Origin: Tipula vernalis
Taxonomy: Eukaryota > Arthropoda > Insecta > Diptera > Tipulidae
Assembly: GCA_958295665.1 (NCBI GenBank)
Contig: OY282559.1
Coordinates: 273,184,047 to 273,248,046, forward strand
Direction: 5' to 3'
Length of the DNA stretch: 64,000 nt
Shown: positions 11,279-21,590 of the stretch, one piece after another
How positions within the stretch are numbered: the first letter of the stretch is position 1
Layout: each line of letters starts with the position of its first letter
Position numbers and translations under genes: made by a program
The notes under the pieces: model-generated
Seen by the model: the letters and a program-made list of their open reading frames with translations, nothing else
What the model was told of the DNA's origin: nothing
Databases searched by the model: none

Positions 11279-12653
11279 TTGAATTCCAGAGAAATGGAAC
11301 AAGCAAGAATGCAATGTATTCGATGGGTACAAAATGATACATTCCGAGAAGAAATTACAAATTTACTTAAAAACAAGTTGGTCCAAACCAGCTCAAAAAT
11401 ACTATCGCTAGCTCCTTTTCTGTACGCAGCGGGCGTACTACGAGTTGGCGGTCGTCTTTTCAACGCCGATTGTGATTACGACAGCAAGCATCCAGTGATA
11501 TTGTCTGCTGAACATATATTCACAAAACGACTGATATGGGAGACACACACCGAAAACCTACACGCCGGCCCTACATAACCAGTAACATTATGAGGCAGAA
11601 ATATTGGATAATGAACGGACGAACGAAAATACGTTCATTACTCAAAACTTGTGTAATTTGTGTCAAACATGCACACCGAACGAGCCGACAATTAATGGGA
11701 AACTTGCCCACGGAGCGGGTAACGCCGACACGCCCATTTACAAACTGCGGGATTGACTCCGCCGGGCCGCTCTCTTTTTTGCGACGAGGAAAGGTAGAGG
11801 TGCAACCTATCCTATCAAAGGATACTTGTGTATTTTTTTTTGCATGTCCGTGAAAGCGGTTCACATCGAACCGGTAAGCGATCTAACCAGTGAAGCCTTT
11901 TTAGCCGCTCTTAAACGGTTTACGGCGCGGAGAGGCATACCCCAGAAAATTTATACCGATAACGGTTCAAACTTCATAGGCGCCAGGAGAATTCTAAGTG
12001 AAGCACATAAAATCATAAAAAATATTAATCAGAATTATGTACTTTCAGAATTTTTGGGTAGTAATAGAATCGAGTGGCATTTAATTGCACCTTCGTCTCC
12101 CCATTTTGGCGGATTATGGGGATCTGCGGTGAAATCAGTGAAAACGCATTTGCTGAAGTCAACAAACAACATAAACTTAACTTTCGAAGAGATGGCGACG
12201 CTCTTGTGCCAAATATAAAATATATTAAATTCACGACCACTCTGCACGACGTCTAACGGCGATGACTACGAGGTGCTTACTCCGGCACATTTTTTAATTG
12301 GAACGTCAGCCGGGTCTATTACAGAACCTGAAATATTAGATAAAACTGATTCGTCTTTGTCAAGGTGGCAAAGAATCCAAACCAGAGTGCAAAAGTTTTG
12401 GAAAAAATATTATGTCGATTATCTCAACACGCTTCAGCAACGTCATAAATGGCAGAAGACAGAAGAAAACATCCAAATCAATGACATAGTTCTCATCAAA
12501 GATGACAGCATGCCAGTGAGTAAATGGCCTCTTGGGAGAGTCATACAAATTCATCCCGGAGCTGATGATCACGTAAGAGTGGTTACGGTCAAAACTGCAA
12601 GCTCATCGATACAACGTCCAGTGGTAAAACTCTGTAAGCTGCCAATTAGTTAA
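11279..12653 (+). pseudogene. BEL integrase and C-terminal domain, broken
   Basis: 11279-11578 carries the region before the integrase zinc finger (LRVGGRL, HPVILS, H..NLHAGPT). A frameshift near 11570 leads to the CVICVKH part of the zinc finger and to CGIDSAGP, with the first catalytic Asp. Another frame carries KAVHIEPVSDLTSEAFLAAL and YTDNGSNF (second Asp). The usual third acidic residue in the GGLWE block is Gly here (GGLWGSAVKS), so the DDE triad seems to be lost. 12273-12653 is the BEL C-terminal domain (LTPAHFLIG, RWQRI, WPLGRVI, RPVVKLCKLP). It ends 28 bp before the 3' LTR. Confidence 0.87.
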
Positions 12654-12670
12654 CAATCGAGATCGTTAAC

Positions 12671-12681
12671 GGAGGGGAGTA
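12671..12681 (+). promoter_or_regulatory. Polypurine tract of BEL element
   Basis: ggaggggagta lies directly before the 3' LTR, in the place where plus-strand priming occurs in LTR elements. Confidence 0.75.
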
Positions 12682-12929
12682 TGTTCAGAATTTATTTTGC
12701 ACTTGTTTGTTTATTTACAATCTAATTTAAATAGCCCTGAAACATTTTGGACATTGGAATTAATTGGACACGGTGAATCTGCAACGAGCAAACGGAGAAA
12801 TTAGCGATTCAATTGCGATCAATAAAACGATAAAATACCTGTGGTATCGTATCTCGAGCCAGCGATTTAACGATACGATCTGCATTAAACGGGATATTGA
12901 CCAGGCCTTTTGGTGTACGCAAATTTACA
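12682..12929 (+). repeat. BEL 3' LTR (248 bp, internally deleted)
   Basis: It shares both ends with the 5' LTR but lacks about 390 bp of its middle. The junction is near 12734 (aatttaaatag, then ccctgaaacattttgg). Confidence 0.92.
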
Positions 12930-12934
12930 GTGTC

Positions 12935-13660
12935 CATTAAATAATATATAAAGTAGATAAAAAATTGGAAGATGGTCATTGTGTGTGACATAATTAAATA
13001 TGTATTAATAATTAAAGAGGCTAAGAAATGCAGGAACAGCAAACACTAAACCATATTTTCAAAAATCAAACCAATGCTAGTTAAATATCTGCTAAGATCA
13101 ACCCAAAAATATCATACGCGGAAGTGGTCAGAGGTAGTTTTCTTAACATAATATTATGCTAATTTCTGAAACAACACCGATCGCCTACGCTTAAATATAA
13201 TTTAAATAGCTAAACCGATCAAAAATCTGAAAATAGCCTTAGTAAGTGCCCGTTATCTCATGGATGCAATGCATGCGTTGCATGTGAAAAAAATTCAGAT
13301 TTTTTAATACAAAACACCAAGCAAAGCTTGGTATTTCCCCATCAAATCGTTGACCGAAAAATAATAATTTGACCAATCAACCTAATCGTTTCATTTGTTT
13401 CTCTGCATCTAGTTTTAAGTTAGATAATTGCCGTTGCTACCATATACAAAAACTTACATCCGCTGTTTAAATGAAGAAAAAAGCAATTTGAGTTGCGCAT
13501 GCAAGCGAGAATATTTCACTAAAGAAAATGATATTGTTTGAACGTCTTGAGCGCTGCCAAAACCTTGTTTTAACAATGTTGGTGACAATGTTCCGAATTA
13601 CAAAATCCCGAAAAATCAAATTTTTTAAATATAACCAATTTTTGAAATATTCACGTCGAT
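12935..13660. other. Intron sequence with little signal
   Basis: A short stretch near 13103-13145 reads as PKISYAEVVRG, which resembles the start of Jockey-type LINE ORF1 proteins, but it is too short to annotate as a gene. A small palindrome (accaagcaaagcttggt) lies at about 13316. Nothing else was recognised. Confidence 0.35.
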
Positions 13661-13904
13661 TCAATGAGATCTTCTATTCTTCTTGAAAAATCTTCTTCAA
13701 TCAAATAGAAGAAATCAAAAATAGAAGATTCTTTTATTTGGCTATTCAGTGTAGCAGTGGGATTCTAACCTTCTATTTTTATAAACGAAAGTTCGAAATC
13801 GAATTTTTTTCTTCTATTTGATGTAAACGTCAAAAAAGTGTATTACCAAAAAAGCAACAGCTGTGAGCCAAAGGTTTCAAAAGGATCTTCAGGAGGAAAT
13901 CACT

Positions 13905-14477
13905 ATGTTACTAAATGCAGCAAAGGGTCCCAATAAAATAAAGGCCGATTGGAAGAAGGTTTTGTAATAAAAATAAATGCCCAAAGTTTAATAATTATGT
14001 ATTCCTTGTTTTAGGTATTCGACATTTGGAGGTATGTTACCAATTTTAAGGCACGCGCGTTTAAAGCGGCGATTAATAAAACTGGTGGTGGCATAAACAA
14101 ATGTAAGCCGCTCTCCAAATTAGAAAATCGGGCTCTTGTTTGCTGGGGAAAAATTGTTGTCGAGGGGCATCCAGAAGTGTCATCGGTGGGCTTTCAAAAC
14201 CAACAAATCGAATTCGAATACTTCGAAATGGAAAAAATTCAGGTGCAACATTCAGATATTGATGATATTCCTTTACCTGAAAGTAGCGAGAGACCTCGAA
14301 TTGGGAGACTTACCGAAGGAGGTAAATTTATTTGTACTTTTTTTATACTTACATATGTATTAATTTACAACTGTGTATACTATTTTAGATAGGCAGTTCC
14401 ATCAATTCGCAGAGCAAGCTGAGCAGGAGAGGTTCAGAGCCCGTACCGAACTTAATGCCACTTTGATTGATGATTAG
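13905..14477 (+). CDS. PIF/Harbinger Myb/SANT-like DNA-binding protein, 3 exons
   Basis: Three exons join in frame: 13905-13958 (its frame may extend further 5'), 14015-14321 and 14389-14477. The introns are 13959-14014 (GT..AG) and 14322-14388 (GT..AG). The product is a short protein with NKIKADWKKV, then FDIWRY, AFKAAINKTGGG and LENRALVCWGKIVVEGHPEV, the pattern of the Myb/SANT-like accessory protein of PIF/Harbinger transposons. The C-terminal part (HQFAEQAEQERFRARTEL) is a short charged helix. The ATG at 13905 is the first in frame that I trust, but the true start may be upstream. It converges with a Harbinger transposase fragment on the other strand (15100-14708), the usual two-gene layout. 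It seems intact, but its transposase partner is not. Confidence 0.6.
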
Positions 14478-14707
14478 CGGTTCATTAAAAGAAATTTGCG
14501 GGTACCTAAAAACTATTGCCGAAAAGCATAGGAATTAATGAGGATGAGACTGATAATTTGTGATGAAATGAAATTACCCCTATTATTAATTATTGAAATG
14601 AAATGAAGTGATGAAATGAAATTACGCTTATTATTAATAAAATTGAAATTCTTTATTTTTATAAATTTTATTAATTACAAATTTTATAAATTACTCGCAT
14701 ATTGGTT

Positions 14708-15100
14708 TCAAATTTGATACCCTAAATTGCGCCATTGATTTCTATTAATGGAGGTGTCAATTTCCGATGTTTCATTTGAAAATTCCTCGTGTGCGAGTTC
14801 TAAGCCGTCGAATTCAATTAATTCTTCAGCATCTATTGCTGTATCATTCAAATATTTGTTGTGCAATGCAAATATAGCATATTTGATTTGGGATGCTTTC
14901 TTAGGGGAATAATGCAGAACCCGATGGCGTAACAAACATCAAAATCTACCTTTCAATACCACAAACAAGCGCCCGATACAGTTTCTTGCAGCATTAAACT
15001 TCGAATTAAACCGAATTTCAGTATCGCTGGATGGATTGGCGTACGGAGTGAAAAGCCATGGCTCCAATGGAAATCCAGAAATTAAAATTTTGTTCCTAAC
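14708..15100 (-). pseudogene. PIF/Harbinger DDE transposase, C-terminal fragment
   Basis: Read on the minus strand, it begins near 15098 with ISGFPLEPWLFTPYANP, then FNSKFNAARNCIGRLFVVLKGRF, a TGA stop, and CLLRHRVLHYSPKKASQIKYAIFALHNKYL. This is the end of the DDE_Tnp_4 domain of PIF/Harbinger transposases. The block that normally carries the catalytic Glu (R..IE..FG.LK) has Gly instead. The N-terminal half is absent: the sequence abuts a LINE fragment at about 15100. Confidence 0.72.
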
Positions 15101-16034
15101 CGTAATTGAAGTTCCTAACCGTATCCACAATCTCAATTTTCGCATTGCAAATTTTGATATTATAATGCCGAAGGTTGGATAACATTACTTCATTACTAGT
15201 TAGGAATATGGCTTTGGATTTTAAGGGGTTGATTTTAATATAATTGTTATTGCTCCAAATTAAAATTCTTTCAAGTGTATCGTTTATTCTCAGCACGCAA
15301 GCATCCATATCGCTTGCTGCTGCCGAGTCATAGATTTGCACATCATCTGCAAAAATATGAAACTATATCGGATCTACACTGTTTCTGATATCATTTATAA
15401 ACATCATAAATAACAAAGCGTTCAAGATTGAACCCTGAGGAACACCAGAAGTCAATAAACTCTCGTTGGAAATTTTTTCATTTAATTTGACAATTTGATA
15501 CCTATCCGATAGGTATGAAGCCAAAAGCTTAACCGCAGAATGGGAAAAATTAAAGTTTGAGCGCAACTTATGGAGCAGAACTTCATGGTTAACACTGGCA
15601 AAAGCTTTAGAAAAATCTAGAAGCACAAGCAAAGGCACTTTACGTTCTGCAACAGATGAACTCAAATCATCTATAATTTTGATTAATGCAGTAGTTGTAC
15701 TATGTCTTTTTCGAAACCCGAACTGTAGATCATCAATTAAGCCAAAACTAGAAATATGATTCATCATTTGAAACTTCATAATTTTTTCAATTACCTTAGA
15801 TAAGCAAGGAAGTATACTGATTGGTCGAGAGTCTTGTATGTACCTTCCCAACAAAAATTTAATGGGGTCTTTATTTTCGATTAGGCAGTTTACTTTGTGG
15901 TTTTCGGCACTTTCTTCGGGATTTTTTCGTTCGGGAATATGAAGGTATCCCGTATATAAGCTGTCATTTGTTCTGTGATTGTGACTTTGCATTAAAATAA
16001 AATATAAAATCATTCCAATCAATAAGCCAATCAT
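15100..16034 (-). pseudogene. Non-LTR retrotransposon reverse transcriptase fragment (Jockey-like)
   Basis: On the minus strand from 16034, the RT domain reads RPISILPCLSKVIEKI, QFGFRKRHSTTTALI, LLDFSKAFASVNHEVLLHKL (motif A, with the second Asp changed to Ala), SGVPQGSILNALLF, then a stop near 15365 and FADDVQIYDS (the catalytic FADD box). It ends near 15100 at NLR..., joined to the Harbinger fragment. The endonuclease and the C-terminal part are missing. It is in the same orientation as mGluR. Confidence 0.82.
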
Positions 16035-16949
16035 CGAGGTTGGGTTAAATTAATGATGTTTTTGTGAAATCTAGGATTTAACAATTAATTTTAATTTTTA
16101 ATGTAATTTGTTTAATTTTAAGAAACCAAAATAATTCAGTACACAAAAATAGGTGGATAAACAATATGGCAAGGGTTACCCACGAAATCCATTATGTCAC
16201 GATCCATTTCGACAAAATCCATCCTTCCTAACATAATCCACTTTTGACTTTTTGTGAGAAACTCTAAAAACAAGTTTCCGGTAAATTCTGGTGAAGGGAA
16301 ATTTTAATTTTGAAACGGGTTCTGAGCGCCAACAATTTAATTTTTTTTTTTTTTTTTATAACTATCATATTAAAATCAAAGATGGATTTCAATATTCAAC
16401 AAAAGTTTATTTTTATAAAAAAGAAGGATTTTAACAAAACTGGGCTTCCTAGTATCGAAAATCTTAAATAATATTGAAAGGTCCATAATACCAATCCTCT
16501 AGTATCCTGCAACTAGAGCGCTTTGTAAGTTTAAAGTAATATCGAGAATTGATTTTGTTTGTTTTCCAAAAAAAAAAAAAAAAAAAAAATCACAATGCTA
16601 ACAATTTTTCCCGCCCACAAATAAAATGGGAAATCAATACTAACGATTAAAATTGATTCACAAATATTTTGTTTATACGATGGAAATGTTAATGGGATTA
16701 TAATATGATTTTTTTGATTTAGTTCTGGTGGAAGCCTAATTAAGGTGGAACTTGGCTATTTCTGAACTGATTATACTGAAGGGCTAGCTACCTTATCTAG
16801 AAAAAATACAGAAACTAAAAACCCCGAGAAAATAAATGCAGAAAAAATAAATCCAGAAACAAGAAAATTCAGAATAAAAGAAATCCAGAAACCTAAAATC
16901 CGGAAACAAAATTACCAAGAGTACATTCATATTATTTGGCCTTCACACT
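16035..16949. other. Intron with simple repeats, no gene
   Basis: It contains T runs near 16340, an A run near 16568-16590, and at about 16800-16915 a degenerate run of a unit like aataaatccagaaac. A similar motif in reverse complement (ttttctggattttt) occurs at 20820-20960. No coding content was recognised. Confidence 0.45.
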
Positions 16950-17696
16950 ATGGAAGACAACGAATTTTTGAAATGTTTATCGAATATAAATCTCAAACCC
17001 ACTAAAATACATAAAACAATTTCAAAAAAAGGTGCCACGGTATACTTTGTATCATTTAAAAAAGGTGAATACAACCTTAACCATTTGAGGAACCACAAAT
17101 ACGTTGCTCAGACTGTAGTGCAATGGGATATTGCAAAACAGACGGCGGGTAGGGTCACCCAATGCAGACGATGTTTCCGTTATGGTAATGGTGAAGCAAA
17201 CTGTCACATGACTAGAAAATGCAATTACTGCGTGAACATTCATAAGGAAGATGATTGTCCATTAAAAAATAATACGAATAAACATATTTGTACCAACTGC
17301 CAGGATAATCATCCGGCAAACTCGCTTATGTGCCCTAAACTTGAGGAGTATCTTCAAATTCGAAAACAACAAGAAAGGCGGAATCAAATGCAACAATCTC
17401 ATTAAACAACATCACCTTCAAATAGTTTTAACTTAAATAGAGATAACTTCCTTGGTTTAACAAAAGAGGTAATACCAAATTCTAACTAAACTAACTCTAT
17501 TAATAATTCAAACACTTTATGCTTGTGCCCTTTTAACTGAAGGCTCAGCTAACTCGAATATTTTGTTTAGTGCGAACGAACTCTTAACAATTTTTAAAGA
17601 AATAGTGAATGGAATTAAAAATTGCAACTCTAGAGAAGAACAATTTATTAGAATAACCGAAATATCTTTAAAATATCCATTTAGATAAATCATTAA
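16950..17696 (+). pseudogene. Jockey-type LINE ORF1 (gag-like) with zinc knuckles, broken
   Basis: ATG at 16950 opens a 151-codon frame. Its first part (LKPTKIHKTISKKGATVYFVSF) is like the region before the zinc knuckles in Jockey-clade ORF1. Three cysteine clusters follow: CRRCFRYGNGEANCH, CNYCVNIHKEDDC and CTNCQDNHPANSLMC, matching the C-x2-C-x4-H-x4-C type in order. After a stop at 17403 the C-terminal part is still readable at about 17560-17696 (LFSANELLTIFKEI, NSREEQFIRITEISLKY). No ORF2 follows. The LINE RT on the opposite strand at 15100-16034 is a separate insertion. Confidence 0.72.
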
Positions 17697-17884
17697 TCAT
17701 TTTTTGACAAAGTATAATATTGTTACGTTTTTCCCTTGTCACTCAAGGTTCGTATCACTGGATTGTGAATAATACAAAATCAATTTAATTTATCACCAAC
17801 GAATTTATTTATTTCACATAAAAATTATTACAACACAGTTTATTAATAAAATTTCACAAAAATCACTTTATATAAATTATTCTC
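17697..17884. other. Short spacer, nothing recognised
   Basis: AT-rich. It contains tgttacgtttttcccttgtc, which could be a retrotransposon end, but no partner was found. Confidence 0.3.
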
Positions 17885-18424
17885 AAATTTTGCAATGAAG
17901 AAATGCATGTAGCCATGCGTGTAATATATTGTTACATTTTCGGGGAACACTGGAATTATTTTCAACATCCGGCCAGGATGAATTTTCTTAATGAATATAC
18001 CAATGTGCACAGTTTAATATATGATACGACTGATAGACGTATTTGGGATAGTGGTGTTCACATAAAAGCCATTGCAGTAGCGGCTCAACGTGATATCTTC
18101 GTGTATCAAGAAATTGATACAAATGAAAGCAACAAGTACCATGATTTTGAGGATTTGCAGAGGGCATGTAATATGGGGTTGTTAAACAAAATACATTTAC
18201 TTTTTACACATCAGTTAGATGATAACGACACAGAAGAAATATTTATTAACTTCTTCAATTCCATCGGACTTTTATATACTGATCCTGGTACAAATGTTGC
18301 TCATTACTCTGCCGTTCTCCCAAAATATCAACAATTTAGTTTATTCAGACCAAAATATAGAGGAGATAGAAGAGCACATATTGGTGATGAATTTGCTCCA
18401 GATTCTGTTTTAGAGATAGACTGA
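17885..18424 (+). pseudogene. OTU-like cysteine protease fragment
   Basis: An open frame of about 173 codons has an N-terminal helix (MRVIYCYIFGEHWNYF), WDSGVHIKAIAVAAQRDIFVYQE and, much later, VAHYSAVLP. This order (R..V...I, W....I.A.A......I.VY, HY) fits the C-terminal two-thirds of OTU-family deubiquitinases, where the HY carries the catalytic His. The N-terminal DGNC block with the catalytic Asp and Cys is not seen upstream, so the piece is truncated and cannot be active. OTU domains occur in several transposons and viruses; which one this came from is unknown. The assignment is by pattern only. Confidence 0.45.
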
Positions 18425-18700
18425 GCTATAAAACCGTTCATAAAGCACATTTACATAAGACATTTCCGTGAATACTTCAGGCCAGTTTATGTAAATAATG
18501 CTTCGGACATGAGTAGTGTGGCAGAAGTAGCGAAATTTAATTTGCAAGAACTACGTTAACAATTTTATAATTTGTTAGAACAAATGCAATATCCTGATTT
18601 TGATGGAAATATGTACATGTTTTGAGGTCCCCTGAATACGTTTTGATTATTTTCTCAATGACGTTCCTGTTTTGAAAACTATATAATAGTTATTTGTGTA
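18425..18700. other. Continuation of OTU-like relic or spacer
   Basis: A short further frame (KPFIKHIYIRHFREYFRPVY) in line with the OTU-like frame suggests the original protein was longer. No known domain was recognised. Confidence 0.3.
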
Positions 18701-18706
18701 TCAAGA

Positions 18707-18799
18707 GCGCAAAGTGCCAGTTTGTCACGCGAGAAAGGAAATTGCTGGCCGACGGGACGGAGGCCAGCAACCTTTCGAGCGTGACAAACAACTTTGCGG
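18707..18799. repeat. Left hairpin of tyrosine-recombinase element
   Basis: Imperfect inverted repeat: the left arm contains cgcaaagt, then tttgtcacgc, gagaaagg and ttgctggcc; the right arm has the complements ggccagcaa, cctttcga, gcgtgacaaa and actttgcg, around a GC-rich loop. It shares the arm sequence TTTGTCAC with a second hairpin at 20344-20378 on the far side of the recombinase gene. Confidence 0.85.
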
Positions 18800-18816
18800 A
18801 CGTGTTTCACACTTTA

Positions 18817-18830
18817 TTTTTCCTACAATC
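18817..18830 (+). repeat. Short inverted repeat, left copy
   Basis: attttcctacaatc-type motif (with one adjoining T) is matched by its reverse complement, gattgtaggaaaat, at 20457-20470. The pair brackets the recombinase gene and may mark subterminal element sequence. Confidence 0.6.
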
Positions 18831-19045
18831 ATTTTAAAAAATATAATAAAAAGATAATTTTGTAGTAAAATTTACTATACTGACAATACGATTTTATTTT
18901 AGGACCGACATTTTGTTCAATCGAGTAGTCAAAGATTTTTTTTATTTTCATAAAGAAAAACAAAAATTTGGTTTGATGTTTTATACAAACATTAGTCTTT
19001 CTTAAAAATTGACAATTTATTTTTTGCAACAAAAAACTAAAAAAA

Positions 19046-20242
19046 ATGGATTTAAGTGACAGCGATCTCTCAAATACACCGCCGGACGTTGCTCTAGAAG
19101 CAAGAAATGTAATTTTGAATTTGCTTCCCGAAAAATCGAAGCATAAGTATGAAAAGCAATTCGAGCTGTTTTCGAATTGGTGTAACCAAAAGCACATAAA
19201 AAACATATCAGAAAATGTCCTTTTAGCATATTTTAGTGACAAAGCTAAGATTCTTAAAAGTTCTACTTTGTGGTCTATTTTTTCGATGTTGAGGGCCACT
19301 TTAATGGCAAAAAATGATCTAGATATTAAACAATTTAAAAAATTAATGGCTTTTTTAAAAAAAAAATCTGTAGGGTACAAACCAAAAAAATCAAAAATTT
19401 TAGAAATGAACGAAATTTTCAAATTTTTATCCGAAGCGCCAGACGACCAATATTTGATGAAAAAGGTAATATACGATTGTTGTAATAATGTTTTGTATAA
19501 TTCTTAGAATATTTATTAATGATATTTGTTTTTATAGGTTGTACTTATTATAGGGATTGCGGGTGCATGCCGCCGTGATGAACTGGTAAAATTATCAGTT
19601 GACCACATTGAAGACCGTGATTCAATCATCATCTTTAAAATTCCCGATACCAAAACTCGAATTACACGAACATTTATTTTGAGTAACAATTTAGAAAATA
19701 ATCTAGATTTGCTTTCATATTACAGAAAATATGCTTCTTTACGTCCTCCTAATATGAACTCACTACGATTTTTCATCAAATATGCTAATGGGGTATGCTG
19801 TAAACAGGTGGTAGGTGTAAATTCTATTGGTAAAATACCTCAACATGTGGCAAAGTACATTGGCTTACCTGATGTGGAAGCATATACAGGCCACTTTTTT
19901 CGCAGGTCATCTGCATCTTTACTAGTCAACGCCGGCGGTGATTTAATGAGCTTGAAAAGACATGGTGGGTGGAAATCTACGACGGTTGCAGAGGGTTATA
20001 TTGAGGATTCTCTCAACAATAAAATAAATTTGGGTAGAAAAATATTTGGTGATGCAACAAAAAATATACCGGAAACAGTAAATGAAAACCCTCTTGAGCA
20101 TACTATTACGTCAGAGCGGGAAGTTTGTTTAACCACGGAAAACATTCATTCTATTTTATCACCAGAACTCAATCAACGCGGCATCAACATACAAAACTGC
20201 ACCAATTGTACCATTAATGTAAATTTCAATAATAATCAATAA
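19046..20242 (+). CDS. Crypton-type tyrosine recombinase (2 exons, appears intact)
   Basis: Exon 1 is 19046-19465 and exon 2 is 19538-20242; a 72-bp GT-AG intron keeps phase 0, giving about 374 residues. Without splicing the frame stops at 19507. The N-terminal half (about residues 1-140) looks like the SAM-like core-binding domain (KYEKQFELFSNWC, ENVLLAYFSD, LWSIFSMLRATLM). The catalytic half has the first Arg in GACRRDELVKLSVDHI, then KTRITRTF, then HFFRRSSASLL (H-x-x-R), HGGWKS and the nucleophile in AEGYIEDS. This R..HxxR..W..Y set, in this spacing, is the Crypton/tyrosine-recombinase signature. The product would cut and join DNA through a 3'-phosphotyrosine link in the nucleus. The C-terminal tail has a repeated Asn/Cys pattern (NIQNCTNCTINV). 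ATG at 19046 is the first in frame. It is antisense to mGluR, and no stop or frameshift was seen outside the intron. Confidence 0.85.
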
Positions 20243-20343
20243 AAATAATTACATCATAATTATGTGAAATTTCGCTTTTCAATACTCTTCTTTTACTCTT
20301 ACTCTTCTTTTCATATGTTCAAATTTAGCGTGCGGTTTCAAGT

Positions 20344-20378
20344 TTTGTCACACGTTTCTAAGAGAAACGTGTGACAAA
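20344..20378. repeat. Right hairpin of tyrosine-recombinase element
   Basis: Perfect 16-bp arms (tttgtcacacgtttct and its complement agaaacgtgtgacaaa) with a 3-bp spacer. It lies 100 bp after the recombinase stop and begins with the same TTTGTCAC as the left hairpin. Arm-spacer-arm is the shape of tyrosine-recombinase core sites. Confidence 0.93.
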
Positions 20379-20456
20379 GTAATTTGTTTATTAACTGTCA
20401 AAAAAACAGACACTTTGGGCTTTGAAAACAGAGAAAAAAAGCCTGCTTTTGACGGC

Positions 20457-20470
20457 GATTGTAGGAAAAT
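20457..20470 (-). repeat. Short inverted repeat, right copy
   Basis: gattgtaggaaaat, the partner of the motif at 18817-18830. Confidence 0.6.
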
Positions 20471-20479
20471 ATAATGTTA

Positions 20480-21585
20480 TGTAAGTATAAAAAAGTAGTG
20501 TGGTGGCCCCACCAGATTTTTTTTTTTTCTTCATTTATTTTAAACAAAATATTTTTTCTGGAATTTGGTAATTTCTATATTGAAATTTATGGATTACAGC
20601 CGATTAGACAAGCAAAAAAAAATCTCGAAAAAAAAAATCCAGAAAAACAATTATCATAGTGCGACCCAAATTAAATTTAAAATTTATAAAATGTGTATAC
20701 AATTTGAGTTTCTCCGTAAAGTATTTATGTAATATCTATGATAATGCTTGGTTGTATCGGTCTTACAGATGTACCACAAATAAGTGATGTCAAAATCTAA
20801 AATTGCCTATAAAATTTAATTTTTGTCATTTATTTGAAACAAAATATTTTTCTGGATTTTTGTCTGGATTGCTTTTCTAGTAATTGCTAGATTTTTTTTC
20901 AGGATTTTTACTTTTCAATTATTCTGAATTTTAAAATAGCTGGAATTTTTTTTCAGGCAAATGTAATGATCCCAAAAGGATCCTAAAATATTAAGTTTTT
21001 AAAATATAACAAATTTTACAAATAATATTTTAATTCGATGTATACCGTGCAGGATGGGGCTATCGGCCCCAGACATCCGCTTTGACGATTTATTAAAATT
21101 TCATTATTTGAAAGACATTATTTATCAAAATTAGAACGTTTTTCAACAATTTATGTTTTTTAATAATTATTCACACACTATAATAGAGAACTCCCTAAAG
21201 CCGCTTAGCATCGGAGCGTTTGCGGAAGGATGACAGGAAAACGTGATAATTGTACCATACTAAAATAAAAAACTCTTCAAAGCCGCTTAGCACTGGGCCT
21301 CTCCGCGCAAGTATGGCAAGAAATTATGTATCATTCTTTTGTTATCAAATTATAGCAGGTTGTATTCAATAAAAATCTAATGGGGTCTTTCGGCAATTAA
21401 ATTTATGATTTTCCGTTTTTTTTTTTGCTGAGAATTCGAAGGTACCCCAAATTTATTCACTTAATAAAATTTTCCTTCACCTATTGGAATTTTCCTTGAT
21501 TTAATATAATTTGTCTTGGTTTAACAGAATTCTCCTATACTTACTAGAAACAACCTTTACTTTTTTCCTTTACTTAATTCCCTTC
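20480..21585. other. Intron with low-complexity patches
   Basis: T-rich runs and repeated ttttctgga-like motifs lie at 20520-20960. A short direct repeat (aaagccgcttagca) occurs at about 21198 and 21279. No gene was recognised. Confidence 0.4.
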
Positions 21586-21590
21586 ATTTT

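Larger units (their letters stand above)
6685..12934 (+). mobile_element. BEL/Pao LTR retrotransposon, complete but inactive
   Basis: The 6240-bp element at 6690-12929 is flanked by a perfect 5-bp target duplication, GTGTC, at 6685-6689 and 12930-12934. The LTRs start TGTTCAG and end in TTACA or GTACA. A primer-binding site beginning TGGTCCTTCGAGCC follows the 5' LTR and a purine-rich tract (ggaggggagta) precedes the 3' LTR. Inside, gag, protease, RT, RNase H and integrase are in normal BEL order but broken by many stops and frameshifts. It inserted antisense to mGluR, next to an older BEL relic. Confidence 0.95.

Noticed and set aside
18829..19422. 197-codon open frame antisense to the recombinase exon 1
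   Set aside because: It is the mirror of a real exon, has no motif, and the plus-strand frame has all recombinase features.
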